Shown: piece after piece, positions 7,939 through 15,430 of the stretch | Layout: every line of letters begins with the position of its first letter | How positions within the stretch are numbered: the first letter of the stretch is position 1 | Origin: Microvirga ossetica | GTDB lineage: Bacteria > Pseudomonadota > Alphaproteobacteria > Rhizobiales > Beijerinckiaceae | Length of the DNA: 64,000 nt | Assembly (NCBI RefSeq): GCF_002741015.1 | Contig: NZ_CP016616.1 | Span: 913,501 to 977,500 of the forward strand | Direction: 5' to 3' | The notes under the pieces: model-generated | The model's input: only the letters and a program-made list of their open reading frames with translations | Database searches by the model: none | Told to the model about the DNA's origin: nothing | Program-made: the position numbers and the translations under genes

Positions 7939-8960
7939 GACAGGCGCTCGGACACTCCCGCCTGGCCGAAGGTCGCCATATCCCGATGGACGGCGGCCGC
8001 GGCCTTCACCAAGCCGGCGGCCAACGCCGCGCCCGATCCTTCGCCGAGCCGCATGCCGAGGGCGAGAAGCGGAATCTTGCCGAGGCGCCCGAGCACGTCC
8101 TGATGCGCCCCTTCGGCGCTGAGATGACCGGCGATGCAGTGATCGATGGTGGATGGGTGGATGGCGTGGAGGATGGCGGCGGCGGCGGTCGCCACGTAGC
8201 CGTCGAGCACCACCGGGATGCGCTGCAGGCGCGCGGCGAGGATCGCGCCGGCCATGGCGGCGATCTCGCGCCCGCCGACGCGGCGCAGCACTTCGAGCGG
8301 ATCCTTCAGGTGGTCACCGTGATGGGCGATGGCCGCCTCGACCGCCGCGACCTTGCGCCGGAGCCCTTCGTCGTCGATGCCCGTGCCGCGCCCGACCCAA
8401 TGCTCGGCCGGCCCGCCGTAAAGGGCCGTATAGATCGCCGCCGCGACGGTGGTGTTGCCGATGCCCATCTCGCCGATGGCGAGGAGGTCCGTGCCGCCGG
8501 CGATCGCCTCCATGCCGAAGGCCATGGTGGCGACGCAGGCCTTCTCGTCCATGGCATCGGTCTCGGTGATGTCGCCGGTCGGCATATCGATGGCCAGATC
8601 GAAGACCTTGAACCCTAGGCCATAGGCCGCGCAGATCTGGTTGATGGCCGCCCCGCCCGCCGCGAAGTTCTCCAGCATCTGGCGGTTCACGTCCGACGGA
8701 AAGGCCGAGACGCCCTTGGCGGTGACGCCGTGGCTTGCCGCGAAGACGCAGACCAGCGGGCGGTCGACGCTGAGATTGGGCTTGGCCTGCCAGGCGGCGA
8801 GCCATTCGGCGATCCACTCGAGGCGGCCGAGGCTTCCGGCGGGCTTGGTGAGCTGCCGATCGCGCATCCGCACGGCCTCGACGGCGGCCTCGTCCGGGCC
8901 GGGCACGGTCGTGATCAGGCGGCGGATATCGTCGAAAGGTGAGGAAACGGCATCGGACAT
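7935..8960 (-). CDS. cobT: Nicotinate-nucleotide--dimethylbenzimidazole phosphoribosyltransferase
   Basis: 341 residues from the ATG at 8960 (GGAG upstream); the longer frame to 9098 overlaps cobS and is rejected. Family marks are DRQLTKPAGSLGRLE near the start, GEMGIGNTTVAAAIYTAL in the middle and RLGEGSGAALAAGL near the end, the last holding the catalytic Glu. The enzyme makes alpha-ribazole phosphate for the lower ligand of cobalamin. It is divergent from cobS with 77 bases between the starts, so a shared control region is likely; I saw no clear cobalamin riboswitch there. Confidence 0.95.
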   Translation of the reverse strand: MSDAVSSPFDDIRRLITTVPGPDEAAVEAVRMRDRQLTKPAGSLGRLEWIAEWLAAWQAKPNLSVDRPLVCVFAASHGVTAKGVSAFPSDVNRQMLENFAAGGAAINQICAAYGLGFKVFDLAIDMPTGDITETDAMDEKACVATMAFGMEAIAGGTDLLAIGEMGIGNTTVAAAIYTALYGGPAEHWVGRGTGIDDEGLRRKVAAVEAAIAHHGDHLKDPLEVLRRVGGREIAAMAGAILAARLQRIPVVLDGYVATAAAAILHAIHPSTIDHCIAGHLSAEGAHQDVLGRLGKIPLLALGMRLGEGSGAALAAGLVKAAAAVHRDMATFGQAGVSERLS

Positions 8961-9037
8961 GAAGGGCTCCGGCCCAGGGGGCATTGCAGAACGCGAAGAG
9001 GCGTGACCTATAACGACCCACGCACGCGGGGTGAAGC

Positions 9038-9874
9038 ATGTCGGAGCAATTTGAGAGGGGCGAGGCAGCGCCGGCCGGCGGCTGGCAGGCGGTCGCATGC
9101 GACCTAGCCCATTGCATGCGCTTCTATTCCCGCCTTCCGGTGCCAGCCCTGCCTTGGGAGCAGGACGCCCATGCGCTGCCGAGCTTTCCGCGCCTGGTGC
9201 GCGTGATCCCCCTGGCAGGCCTCCTGCTCGGGCTCGTGCCGGCAGCCGCGCTGATTGTGGCTCTCATCCTCGATCTCGGCCCCTGGCTTTCCGCGATACT
9301 CGCCGTCGCTACCATGGTGCTGGCGACCGGAGCCCTGCACGAGGACGGGCTTGCCGATGTCGCCGACAGCTTCGGCGGCACCACCCGCGACAAGCGCCTC
9401 GAGATCATGCGCGACAGCCGCATCGGCTCCTTCGGCGCCGCAGCCCTGTTCCTCGCTCTGGCGCTCAGGATCGGCGCCTTGGCGGAAATCGTCTCGCGGG
9501 CGGATGCACTCGCCGCCGTCGCGGCAATCCTGATCACCGCCTCCCTGTCCCGCACGGCCGGCCTGATGCCCCTGGTCTTTCTCCCGCCGGCCCGGCGGGA
9601 CGGCCTGTCTCACGCGGTCGGGCAGCCGCCGCGGGAGACGTTCTGGCTCGCGGCCGGAATCGCGGGCGCCATCGCCGTCGCCCTGGGCGCGCTCGCCGGC
9701 CTGCCGCCTTTCGGCATCGCCCTGACGATCGTCCTCTCGGGCCTTGCGGGTCTCGCCCTCACCGGCTTTGCGGCCCGTCATCTCGGCGGGCAGACGGGCG
9801 ACATCGTCGGCGCCGCGCAGCAGGTCGCGGAAATCGCTGCGCTGATCGGCCTCTTGACCGTTCTCGCACCGTGA
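9038..9874 (+). CDS. cobS: Adenosylcobinamide-GDP ribazoletransferase
   Basis: 278 residues, a polytopic inner-membrane protein. Family signatures are FYSRLPVPALPW near residue 28, GALHEDGLADVADSFGG (about 100-116) and RLEIMRDSRIGSFGAAAL. It joins adenosylcobinamide-GDP with alpha-ribazole to give adenosylcobalamin, using the product of the divergent cobT. A DUF1289 gene and a protease gene follow closely on the same strand. Confidence 0.95.
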   Translation: MSEQFERGEAAPAGGWQAVACDLAHCMRFYSRLPVPALPWEQDAHALPSFPRLVRVIPLAGLLLGLVPAAALIVALILDLGPWLSAILAVATMVLATGALHEDGLADVADSFGGTTRDKRLEIMRDSRIGSFGAAALFLALALRIGALAEIVSRADALAAVAAILITASLSRTAGLMPLVFLPPARRDGLSHAVGQPPRETFWLAAGIAGAIAVALGALAGLPPFGIALTIVLSGLAGLALTGFAARHLGGQTGDIVGAAQQVAEIAALIGLLTVLAP

Positions 9875-9889
9875 CGACATGAAGGTGAG

Positions 9890-10105
9890 ATGACCCGCGT
9901 CTCCAGCCCCTGCATCCGCGTCTGCACGCTCGATCCCGAGACGGGGCTCTGCGAGGGCTGCGGCCGCACGCGCGAGGAGATCACCCGCTGGTATCGCATC
10001 CCGGAAGAGGAGCGCCAGCTCATCATGGCGGAGCTGCCGGAGCGCATGCGCCAGGCCTTCGCCCTCGAATCGCCCTTCGCGCCCGAACCCGACAAGGCGG
10101 AGTGA
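9890..10105 (+). CDS. DUF1289 domain protein
   Basis: 71 residues with the DUF1289 pattern SPCIRVCTLDPETGLCEGCGRTREEI, four spaced cysteines that could bind iron-sulphur or zinc, followed by WYRIPEEER. Function is unknown. It begins 15 bases after cobS and overlaps the next start by one base, so it belongs to the cobS transcript. Confidence 0.9.
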   Translation: MTRVSSPCIRVCTLDPETGLCEGCGRTREEITRWYRIPEEERQLIMAELPERMRQAFALESPFAPEPDKAE

Positions 10106-10809
10106 TGCCAGGCATTCGCGGCGCCGGTTTTCTTCTTCTGATCGCCTCCCTCGTGATGGGGCTTTTCGCCGACGATCCCATCGGCGATTTTTCGGCCCTC
10201 GAAGCATCGGGCCTCTTGGCGCTGGGCGGGCTCGCCCTGCTCATGGCCGCGTCCATCGTCGAAGGCTTCGTGCGCCATTGGACCTACGGCGTGCAGGCGA
10301 TCGCGGTCAGCGGCGGCGTTCTCGTCGCGCTCATCGTCACCTATGCCTCCCGCGACGAATTGCAGACCGTGCTCGACCGCGCCATCGGCGACATCGCCGT
10401 CGGCCGCACGATCCTGACCCCGGAGGGCGAAACGGTGGCAGCGCGGCGCACGGACGGCAGCTTCATGGTGCGGGGCGAGGTCAACGGCCACGAGACCCGC
10501 TTCATCTTCGACACCGGCGCGAGCACCGTGGTCCTGCGCGCGGAGAACGCCGCGGCGCTCGGCTTCACGCCCGACAGCCTCGATTATTCGATCCCCGTCT
10601 CCACCGCCAACGGCGCCGCGATGGCAGCACCCGTCGTGATCGACCGCCTGACAATCGGCGCGATCACGGAGCGCAACGTGCGCGCGCTCATCGCCCGCTC
10701 GGGCGTGCTGCACGCGAACCTGCTGGGCATGTCATTTCTGGAGCGGCTCGGGTCGTATGAGGTACGGGGCAATCGGCTGATCTTGCGCGGCCGAGAGAGC
10801 GATGGCTGA
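10105..10809 (+). CDS. Membrane-anchored retropepsin-like aspartic protease (TIGR02281 type)
   Basis: 234 residues. The start is ATG in a TGATG overlap with the preceding stop; a GTG one codon earlier is also possible. Two or three hydrophobic segments lie within residues 1-80, then a clan AA protease domain with the active-site signature FIFDTGASTVVLR (Asp in DTGA) and the ending LGMSFLERLGSYEVRGNRL. The protease domain probably faces the periplasm. Substrate unknown. Confidence 0.85.
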   Translation: MPGIRGAGFLLLIASLVMGLFADDPIGDFSALEASGLLALGGLALLMAASIVEGFVRHWTYGVQAIAVSGGVLVALIVTYASRDELQTVLDRAIGDIAVGRTILTPEGETVAARRTDGSFMVRGEVNGHETRFIFDTGASTVVLRAENAAALGFTPDSLDYSIPVSTANGAAMAAPVVIDRLTIGAITERNVRALIARSGVLHANLLGMSFLERLGSYEVRGNRLILRGRESDG

Positions 10810-10817
10810 CACACGCC

Positions 10818-11066
10818 GTCATCCCGGACGCCGAAGGCGGTCCGGGATCGTCTGATGAGTGTAGCGCGTGAACCTCGACGCTGTCATTCCCGCGAGCGCG
10901 GACCCGAAGGGCCGCGCCGCAGGCGTGGAAATCTATAACTGCTGACAGTGCCTTGCTTGACCAACGTCGTGGTTATGGATCCCGGGCTCCGCTGCGCGGC
11001 CCCGGGATGACAGTGCTCTATTCGTCCAACGATCCCGGATCTGCGCTGCGCTCCGTCCGGGATGAC
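10818..11066. repeat. Nested family-B intergenic palindromes
   Basis: Outer arms GTCATCCCGGACGCCG and the facing TCCGGGATGAC enclose a second pair, CTGTCATTCCC at 10881 and GGGATGACAG ending at 11013. The inner right arm TTATGGATCCCGGGCTCCG is repeated at 57123-57164 and 61884-61924. The block fills the gap between the protease and dusA stops. Confidence 0.8.
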
Positions 11067-11073
11067 TGTCAGT

Positions 11074-12072
11074 TTATTCAGCAGCCTTCAGAGCAGGCAC
11101 GGCCTCGACTCGCGCCACATGCGCCACCGCGTCCCGCAGCGTCTGCAAATTCGCTCCCGGCTTCACCGCCTCCGTCGCCAGATGCCGGCGATAGGCGCGC
11201 GCTCCGGGGCGGCCGGTGAAGAGGCCGAGCATGTGGCGGGTGATGTTATGAAGGCGCTCGCCCTTCGCGAGCTGCTCCGCGATGTAAGGCTCGTAGGCCT
11301 CGATTGCCTCAAAGCCGTCCGCGACCGGAGCGGCCTCGCCGTAAAGCTCCGGATCGACCGCGAGCAGAATCTCGGGCTCGTGATAGGCGACGCGGCCGAG
11401 CATCACGCCGTCCACGTGCTTCAGGTGCTCGTGCACCTCAGGCATCGTCTTGATGCCGCCGTTGATGGCGACGGTCAGGTCGGGACGCGCCTGCTTCAGG
11501 CGATAGACCCGGTCGTAATCGAGTGGCGGGATGTCCCGGTTCTCCTTCGGCGACAGGCCCTTCAGCCAGGCCTTGCGGGCGTGGACCGTCAGCTCGTCGC
11601 AGCCCGCCGCCGCCACGCAATCGGTGAGGCGGTTCAAGGCCTCTTCCGTATCCTGATCGTCCACGCCGATGCGGCACTTCACCGTCACCGGCAGGGAGAC
11701 GGCCGCCTTCATGGCCGCCACGCATTCGCCCACCAGCACCGGCTCCTGCATGAGGCAGGCGCCGAAGCGGCCGTTCTGCACCCGGTCGGAAGGGCAGCCC
11801 ACGTTGAGGTTGATCTCGTCATAGCCGAAATCGGCGCCGATCCTGGCAGCCTCGGCCAGATCCTTCGGATCCGACCCGCCAAGCTGCACAGCCACCGGAT
11901 GCTCAGACCCGCTGAAGCCCAGAAGCCGTTCCCGCGGCCCATGGATGACCGCCCCCGTCGTGACCATCTCCGTATAGAGCCGCGCCCGGCGCGACAGAAC
12001 GCGATGGAACGCCCGGCAATGCCGATCGGTCCAGTCCATCATGGGGGCCACGGTGAGGAATTTCTGGGTCAT
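11074..12072 (-). CDS. dusA: tRNA dihydrouridine(20/20a) synthase DusA
   Basis: 332 residues from the ATG at 12072; a further 29 residues are open upstream but lack family likeness. The FMN-binding start TVAPMMDWTDRHCRAFHR is typical of DusA, and the active-site Cys93 lies in NLNVGCPSDRVQNGRFG. MLGRVAYHEPEIL completes the DusA signature. It reduces uridines in the tRNA D-loop. It stands alone, with repeats downstream. Confidence 0.95.
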   Translation of the reverse strand: MTQKFLTVAPMMDWTDRHCRAFHRVLSRRARLYTEMVTTGAVIHGPRERLLGFSGSEHPVAVQLGGSDPKDLAEAARIGADFGYDEINLNVGCPSDRVQNGRFGACLMQEPVLVGECVAAMKAAVSLPVTVKCRIGVDDQDTEEALNRLTDCVAAAGCDELTVHARKAWLKGLSPKENRDIPPLDYDRVYRLKQARPDLTVAINGGIKTMPEVHEHLKHVDGVMLGRVAYHEPEILLAVDPELYGEAAPVADGFEAIEAYEPYIAEQLAKGERLHNITRHMLGLFTGRPGARAYRRHLATEAVKPGANLQTLRDAVAHVARVEAVPALKAAE

Positions 12073-12196
12073 CTCAGGAAAAACGGTTGGCTGGGCGCCG
12101 GAAAGTAGCGCCCTTTCATATGGGGATGGCGGGTGTAAGGCAAATAGCGGACGTCTCATCTTCCGAATGGCCGGGTTTCACAATGTATCCAACTAG

Positions 12197-12208
12197 ATGA
12201 ACGTTCAT
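12197..12208. promoter_or_regulatory. 12-bp perfect palindrome, possible operator
   Basis: ATGAACGTTCAT lies in the A+T-rich gap between dusA and the secreted repeat protein, 35 bases before the EcfG-type -35 box. Size and symmetry suit a dimeric regulator such as a TetR protein, but no regulator is known here. Confidence 0.3.
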
Positions 12209-12242
12209 TCATATATGTAAAAATTAATCAATTTTCTCATCA

Positions 12243-12267
12243 GGAACAACTTGTCTAAATATTCGTT
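12243..12267 (+). promoter_or_regulatory. EcfG promoter candidate, 16-base spacer
   Basis: GGAAC at 12243-12247 and CGTT at 12264-12267 are separated by 16 bases, matching the consensus for the alphaproteobacterial general stress sigma factor. The start codon follows 40 bases after the -10 box. Confidence 0.7.
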
Positions 12268-12307
12268 CTTTCCGTCCAAGACGTTCACTCTGATAAGGAG
12301 TATAAAC

Positions 12308-12616
12308 ATGAAGAAGACACTTGGACTTTCATGCGCCGCCGCCCTGCTGTTCGCCATGCCGCTGTCAAGTTACGCGCAGTCTTCGAACACTAACATGAAT
12401 TCAAACAGCGCCTCACAATATGCTCCGGGGCAAAAGATGCAAAATGACACCACGGGTCCGACAACCAGTCCCGGCGCCTCGGGCTATGCCCCCGGTCAGA
12501 AGATGCAGAACGACATCACCGGATCGGTGAGAGGCCAGGGTGCTTCGAGCTACTCCCCCGGCCAGCAGAAGAAGCTGCCGACAGACGCGCCTAATGGTGC
12601 GACGCTGCGCAAATAG
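12308..12616 (+). CDS. Small secreted protein with three YAPGQKMQND-type repeats
   Basis: 102 residues. The start is the ATG at 12308, since AAGGAG lies eight to ten bases upstream and a clear signal peptide follows (KKTLGLSCAAALLFAMPLSSYAQ, read as cleaved after SYA). The mature part is Asn/Ser/Gly-rich with three copies of the unit (S/G)-x-Y-(A/S)-P-G-Q-(K/Q): QYAPGQKMQND, GYAPGQKMQND and SYSPGQQKK. No catalytic motif; probably a periplasmic or surface stress protein. It has its own EcfG-type promoter. Confidence 0.8.
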   Translation: MKKTLGLSCAAALLFAMPLSSYAQSSNTNMNSNSASQYAPGQKMQNDTTGPTTSPGASGYAPGQKMQNDITGSVRGQGASSYSPGQQKKLPTDAPNGATLRK

Positions 12617-12683
12617 GCCGTTCCATGCGGAGGGGCGTAAAGCCTCTCCGCATCGACTCTTGATTTCTAATTCAAAACCTTTC

Positions 12684-13154
12684 TCAGATTATCCCCACCA
12701 CCTTCGCCTCCAGCACCGCCGCCGCCTTCCTCGGGTCGAGCTTCACCTGCAGGCCGCGCTGGCCGCCGTTCATGAAGACTTCGGCGTGCTCGAAGGCCGA
12801 TTGCTCCAGCACGGTCGGGACACGCTTCTTCTGGCCGAAGGGGCTGATGCCGCCGACGTGGTAGCCGGTGATGCGCTCGGCGTCGGCCGGCTTCATCATC
12901 TGGGCGGCCTTGCCGCCGAGAGCGGCGGCGAGCTTCTTCAGGTTGACCTCATGATCCGAGGGCAGGATCACGCAGGCAGGCTTGTTGTCCACCAGCACCA
13001 TCAGGGTCTTGAGCACGCCGGCGGGATCTGCCCCCATGGCCTCGGCCGCCTGCAGGCCGATGGGCTCCGCGTTGGGGTCGTAGTCGTAAGCATGGACCGT
13101 GAAGGGCACGCCGGCCTGCTGCAGCGCCTGCGTCGCGCGGGTTGTTTTAGACAT
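12684..13154 (-). CDS. ybaK: Cys-tRNA(Pro)/Cys-tRNA(Cys) deacylase YbaK
   Basis: 156 residues of the YbaK/EbsC fold: TRATQALQQAGVPFTVHAYDYDP at the start, the conserved Lys in GVLKTLMV, and GISPFGQKKRVPTVLE near residue 105. The enzyme hydrolyses Cys mischarged on tRNA(Pro). It sits 16 bases after the convergently unrelated ureE on the same strand. Confidence 0.93.
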   Translation of the reverse strand: MSKTTRATQALQQAGVPFTVHAYDYDPNAEPIGLQAAEAMGADPAGVLKTLMVLVDNKPACVILPSDHEVNLKKLAAALGGKAAQMMKPADAERITGYHVGGISPFGQKKRVPTVLEQSAFEHAEVFMNGGQRGLQVKLDPRKAAAVLEAKVVGII

Positions 13155-13170
13155 CGGCGTCTAGGAACGA

Positions 13171-13818
13171 TCAGTGGTCGTGCTTGTGCCCGTGGTGATG
13201 GCCGCAGCCGCAATCATGGCCGTGCTCGTGATGATGGTCGTGCTTATGGCCATGGTCATGATGCTCATGGTCGTGGTGCGCATGGCCGTGCTCATCGCTG
13301 TGGGAGTGAGCGTGGCTGTGGGAGTGGCTTTCGCTATGGCTGTGGCCATGGTCATGATGGTGGTGGTGATGCCCGTGGTCGTGATCGCAGACATGGGCGC
13401 TGCGCTCCGGCTTGAAGGGGCGCTCGACCGGGGTTGCGGTGCAGCCCTGCCCTCGCACCAGCTCGGCCACGGCCGGGCTGTTCTCCACATAGAGGGCATC
13501 GCCCGTGACCTCGACGAGGCCGTGGCTGCTGCCGAGATGCCAGGCGAGACGGGTGAGGCGCAAGGGGTTCTCCGCCCTCACCTCGAGCAGGGATTCGGCC
13601 GCCGCCTTCACCTGGACGAGCCGGCCGTCCTCGAGCCGCAGGGCATCGCCGTCGTTGATCGTGGTCTCCATGTCGAGATCGAGATGAATCTCGGTGCCGC
13701 CCTCGGCCTGCAGCCTGCCGTGGCGGCGGTTGCGGGCCTCATGGTCGAGCGTGATGATGTCGACGACGCGGTCGGCCTTTACGGCGGGCTTGCGGACGAT
13801 GGTGGTGACGCGGGGCAT
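13171..13818 (-). CDS. ureE: Urease accessory protein UreE with a long His-rich tail
   Basis: 215 residues from the ATG at 13818. Residues 1-140 form the UreE fold (DIITLDHEARNRRHGRL, TTINDGDALRLEDGRLVQV, LAWHLGSSHGLVEV). The last about 74 residues contain 38 His with Asp and Gly, a nickel-binding tail longer than in most UreE proteins. UreE hands nickel to urease. No urease structural genes are in view; here it lies between ybaK and guanine deaminase/xanthine dehydrogenase, all steps of purine nitrogen use. Confidence 0.9.
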   Translation of the reverse strand: MPRVTTIVRKPAVKADRVVDIITLDHEARNRRHGRLQAEGGTEIHLDLDMETTINDGDALRLEDGRLVQVKAAAESLLEVRAENPLRLTRLAWHLGSSHGLVEVTGDALYVENSPAVAELVRGQGCTATPVERPFKPERSAHVCDHDHGHHHHHHDHGHSHSESHSHSHAHSHSDEHGHAHHDHEHHDHGHKHDHHHEHGHDCGCGHHHGHKHDH

Positions 13819-13873
13819 GGGACAGTCTCGGTCTGTGATCGGGTGAAGCTGAGATAGGAAGCGCGGCCGGATA

Positions 13874-14356
13874 TTAATAGGTGATCTTGTCCGGCTTGTC
13901 CGCCCAGGCATCGAACACCGCCCTGGCCTCAAGGCTCGGCTGATGGTCCATGGGGATCAGGCGCTCGGAGACCGGCTTGGGGATCTCGTCATAGATCAGG
14001 CTGTCGTCGAACCCGATCTCGGCCGCATCCTGGCGGGTATTGGCATAGACGATGCGGGCGACCCGCGCCCAATAGGCCGAGGCCAGGCACATGGGGCACG
14101 GCTCGCAGCTGGTATAAAGCGTCGCGCCCTCCAGAGAAAAGTCACTGACCGCCTCGCAGGCGCGGCGGATCGCGGTGACCTCCGCATGGGCGGTCGGATC
14201 GTTGGCGGAGGTGACCTGGTTCCAACCCTCGGCCAGAACTTTTCCCTCGCGCACGACCACGGCGCCGAACGGACCGCCGGCTCCCTCGTCCATGTGCTCG
14301 CGGGACAGCTCGATGGCGCGCGCGAGATGGCGCTGATCTTCGATCTTGTTGCTCAT
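13874..14356 (-). CDS. guaD: Guanine deaminase (nucleoside deaminase fold)
   Basis: 160 residues from the ATG at 14356. The cytidine-deaminase-type zinc site is seen as H57-A-E59 in DPTAHAEVTAIRRA and Cys87/Cys90 in TSCEPCPMCLAS. The C-terminal part, DAAEIGFDDSLIYDEI then PVSERLIP, closely follows Bacillus subtilis GuaD rather than tRNA adenosine deaminase. It converts guanine to xanthine, the substrate of the xdh genes next door. Start at 14410 would add repeat-derived residues. Confidence 0.85.
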   Translation of the reverse strand: MSNKIEDQRHLARAIELSREHMDEGAGGPFGAVVVREGKVLAEGWNQVTSANDPTAHAEVTAIRRACEAVSDFSLEGATLYTSCEPCPMCLASAYWARVARIVYANTRQDAAEIGFDDSLIYDEIPKPVSERLIPMDHQPSLEARAVFDAWADKPDKITY

Positions 14357-14404
14357 GGGGCTTATGTATCGTTTGACGCAGTGGGAGGCGAGAGGTTTCC
14401 TTTG

Positions 14405-14505
14405 TGTCATTCCCGGCCGGAGCGTAGCGGAGGGGAAGGGAATCCACGATCAGGCGCGATGCTATGGATCCCCTTCCCGGTCCGGCGGACCGCCGGGGAT
14501 GACAT
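14405..14505. repeat. Family-B-type palindrome overlapping the xdhC 3' end
   Basis: Arms TGTCATTCCCGGCCGG and CCGCCGGGGATGACA face each other with AAGGGAATCCACGAT and ATGGATCCCCTTCCC inside. The right arm lies within the xdhC frame and encodes its last residues, so the element has supplied the present C-terminus of XdhC. Confidence 0.75.
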
Positions 14506-15430
14506 CCTGCCCCACTCTCTCCCGTACCTGCAGCAGCTGCGCGGTCACGGAGGCGGCGATGATCGGCGGGTCCTTGTCTTCAATGCCCGGGAGCCCGATG
14601 GGGCAGACGAGGGAGCGGATCGTGTCTTCCGGAATCCCGATCTCCCGGAAGCGCTTCTCGAACCGCGCCCGCTTGGTGGCGCTGCCGATGAGGCCCACAT
14701 AGGGAAAGCCCCGCCGCAGCGCCGCCGCCACGATCGCCATGTCGAGCGGGTGGTCGTGGGTCATGACGAGGATGAGGGAGGTGGGGCCGGCCTCGGCGAT
14801 CTCGGCCTCCGGATCGCGCATGCGCACCGCCTTCGCGTTCGGCGGGATGTGGGAGGGAAAAGCATCCTCCCGGTCATCGAGCCAGCGCACCGAAAACGGC
14901 AGGGGCGCAAGCGACAGAACGAGGGCACGACCCACATGCCCCGCACCGAAGATCAGAACGGGCGTGCGGACCTCGCCATGGGTCTCGCGCCAGCCGGTCC
15001 AGCGGTCGTCGCCCACGGCGGAGGCGAGATCCCGCTTCACCCGCCCCTCCTCCATGCGGCACTCGACCTCGAACAACCCGCCTGCGGCCTCGGCCTCCAC
15101 GAGCGGCGCGATATCCTCCAGATCCCGGTTGTCGAAGGTCTCGATCAGGATTTTTACACGCCCCCCGCAGCACTGGCCGAGATCGGGCCCGAGCGCCTGA
15201 TCGACGATCCGCGCCGGCCCGCGCCCGGCGGCCAGCATTTCGCGGGCGATGTCGAGCATGCGGAACTCGAGCTGCCCGCCGCCGATGGTGCCGTGAAAGG
15301 CGCCGTCGGGGCGCACGACCATATGCGCCCCCGCCTTCCGAGGGGCGGAGCCTTTCACGTCATGCACGGTGACGAGGGCGGCGGCGCCGTGCCGCGCCAC
15401 GAAATCGGTGAGCTGGCGCCAGACCCTCAC
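14462..15430 (-). CDS. xdhC: Xanthine dehydrogenase accessory protein XdhC
   Basis: 322 residues from a GTG at 15430 that overlaps the xdhB stop (GTGA). XdhC/CoxI N-terminal part: ALVTVHDVKGSAPRKAGA and GTIGGGQLEF; C-terminal Rossmann part: VLIFGAGHVGRALV and YVGLIGSATKRARF. XdhC binds and sulphurates the molybdenum cofactor for insertion into XdhB. The last dozen residues (IPGGPPDREGDP) come from an intergenic repeat. Last gene of the xdhABC operon. Confidence 0.93.
   Translation of the reverse strand: MRVWRQLTDFVARHGAAALVTVHDVKGSAPRKAGAHMVVRPDGAFHGTIGGGQLEFRMLDIAREMLAAGRGPARIVDQALGPDLGQCCGGRVKILIETFDNRDLEDIAPLVEAEAAGGLFEVECRMEEGRVKRDLASAVGDDRWTGWRETHGEVRTPVLIFGAGHVGRALVLSLAPLPFSVRWLDDREDAFPSHIPPNAKAVRMRDPEAEIAEAGPTSLILVMTHDHPLDMAIVAAALRRGFPYVGLIGSATKRARFEKRFREIGIPEDTIRSLVCPIGLPGIEDKDPPIIAASVTAQLLQVRERVGQDVIPGGPPDREGDP

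Noticed and set aside
8961..9037. Cobalamin riboswitch between cobT and cobS
   Set aside because: The gap is only 77 bases and I could not find a B12-box-like core.
12251..12307. Upstream ATG of the secreted repeat protein
   Set aside because: It lies inside the promoter region, has no ribosome site and would bury the signal peptide.
13175..13400. Short tandem CATGGTCATG-like repeats suggesting a CRISPR or satellite
   Set aside because: They are the codons of the His-rich UreE tail and have no spacer structure.
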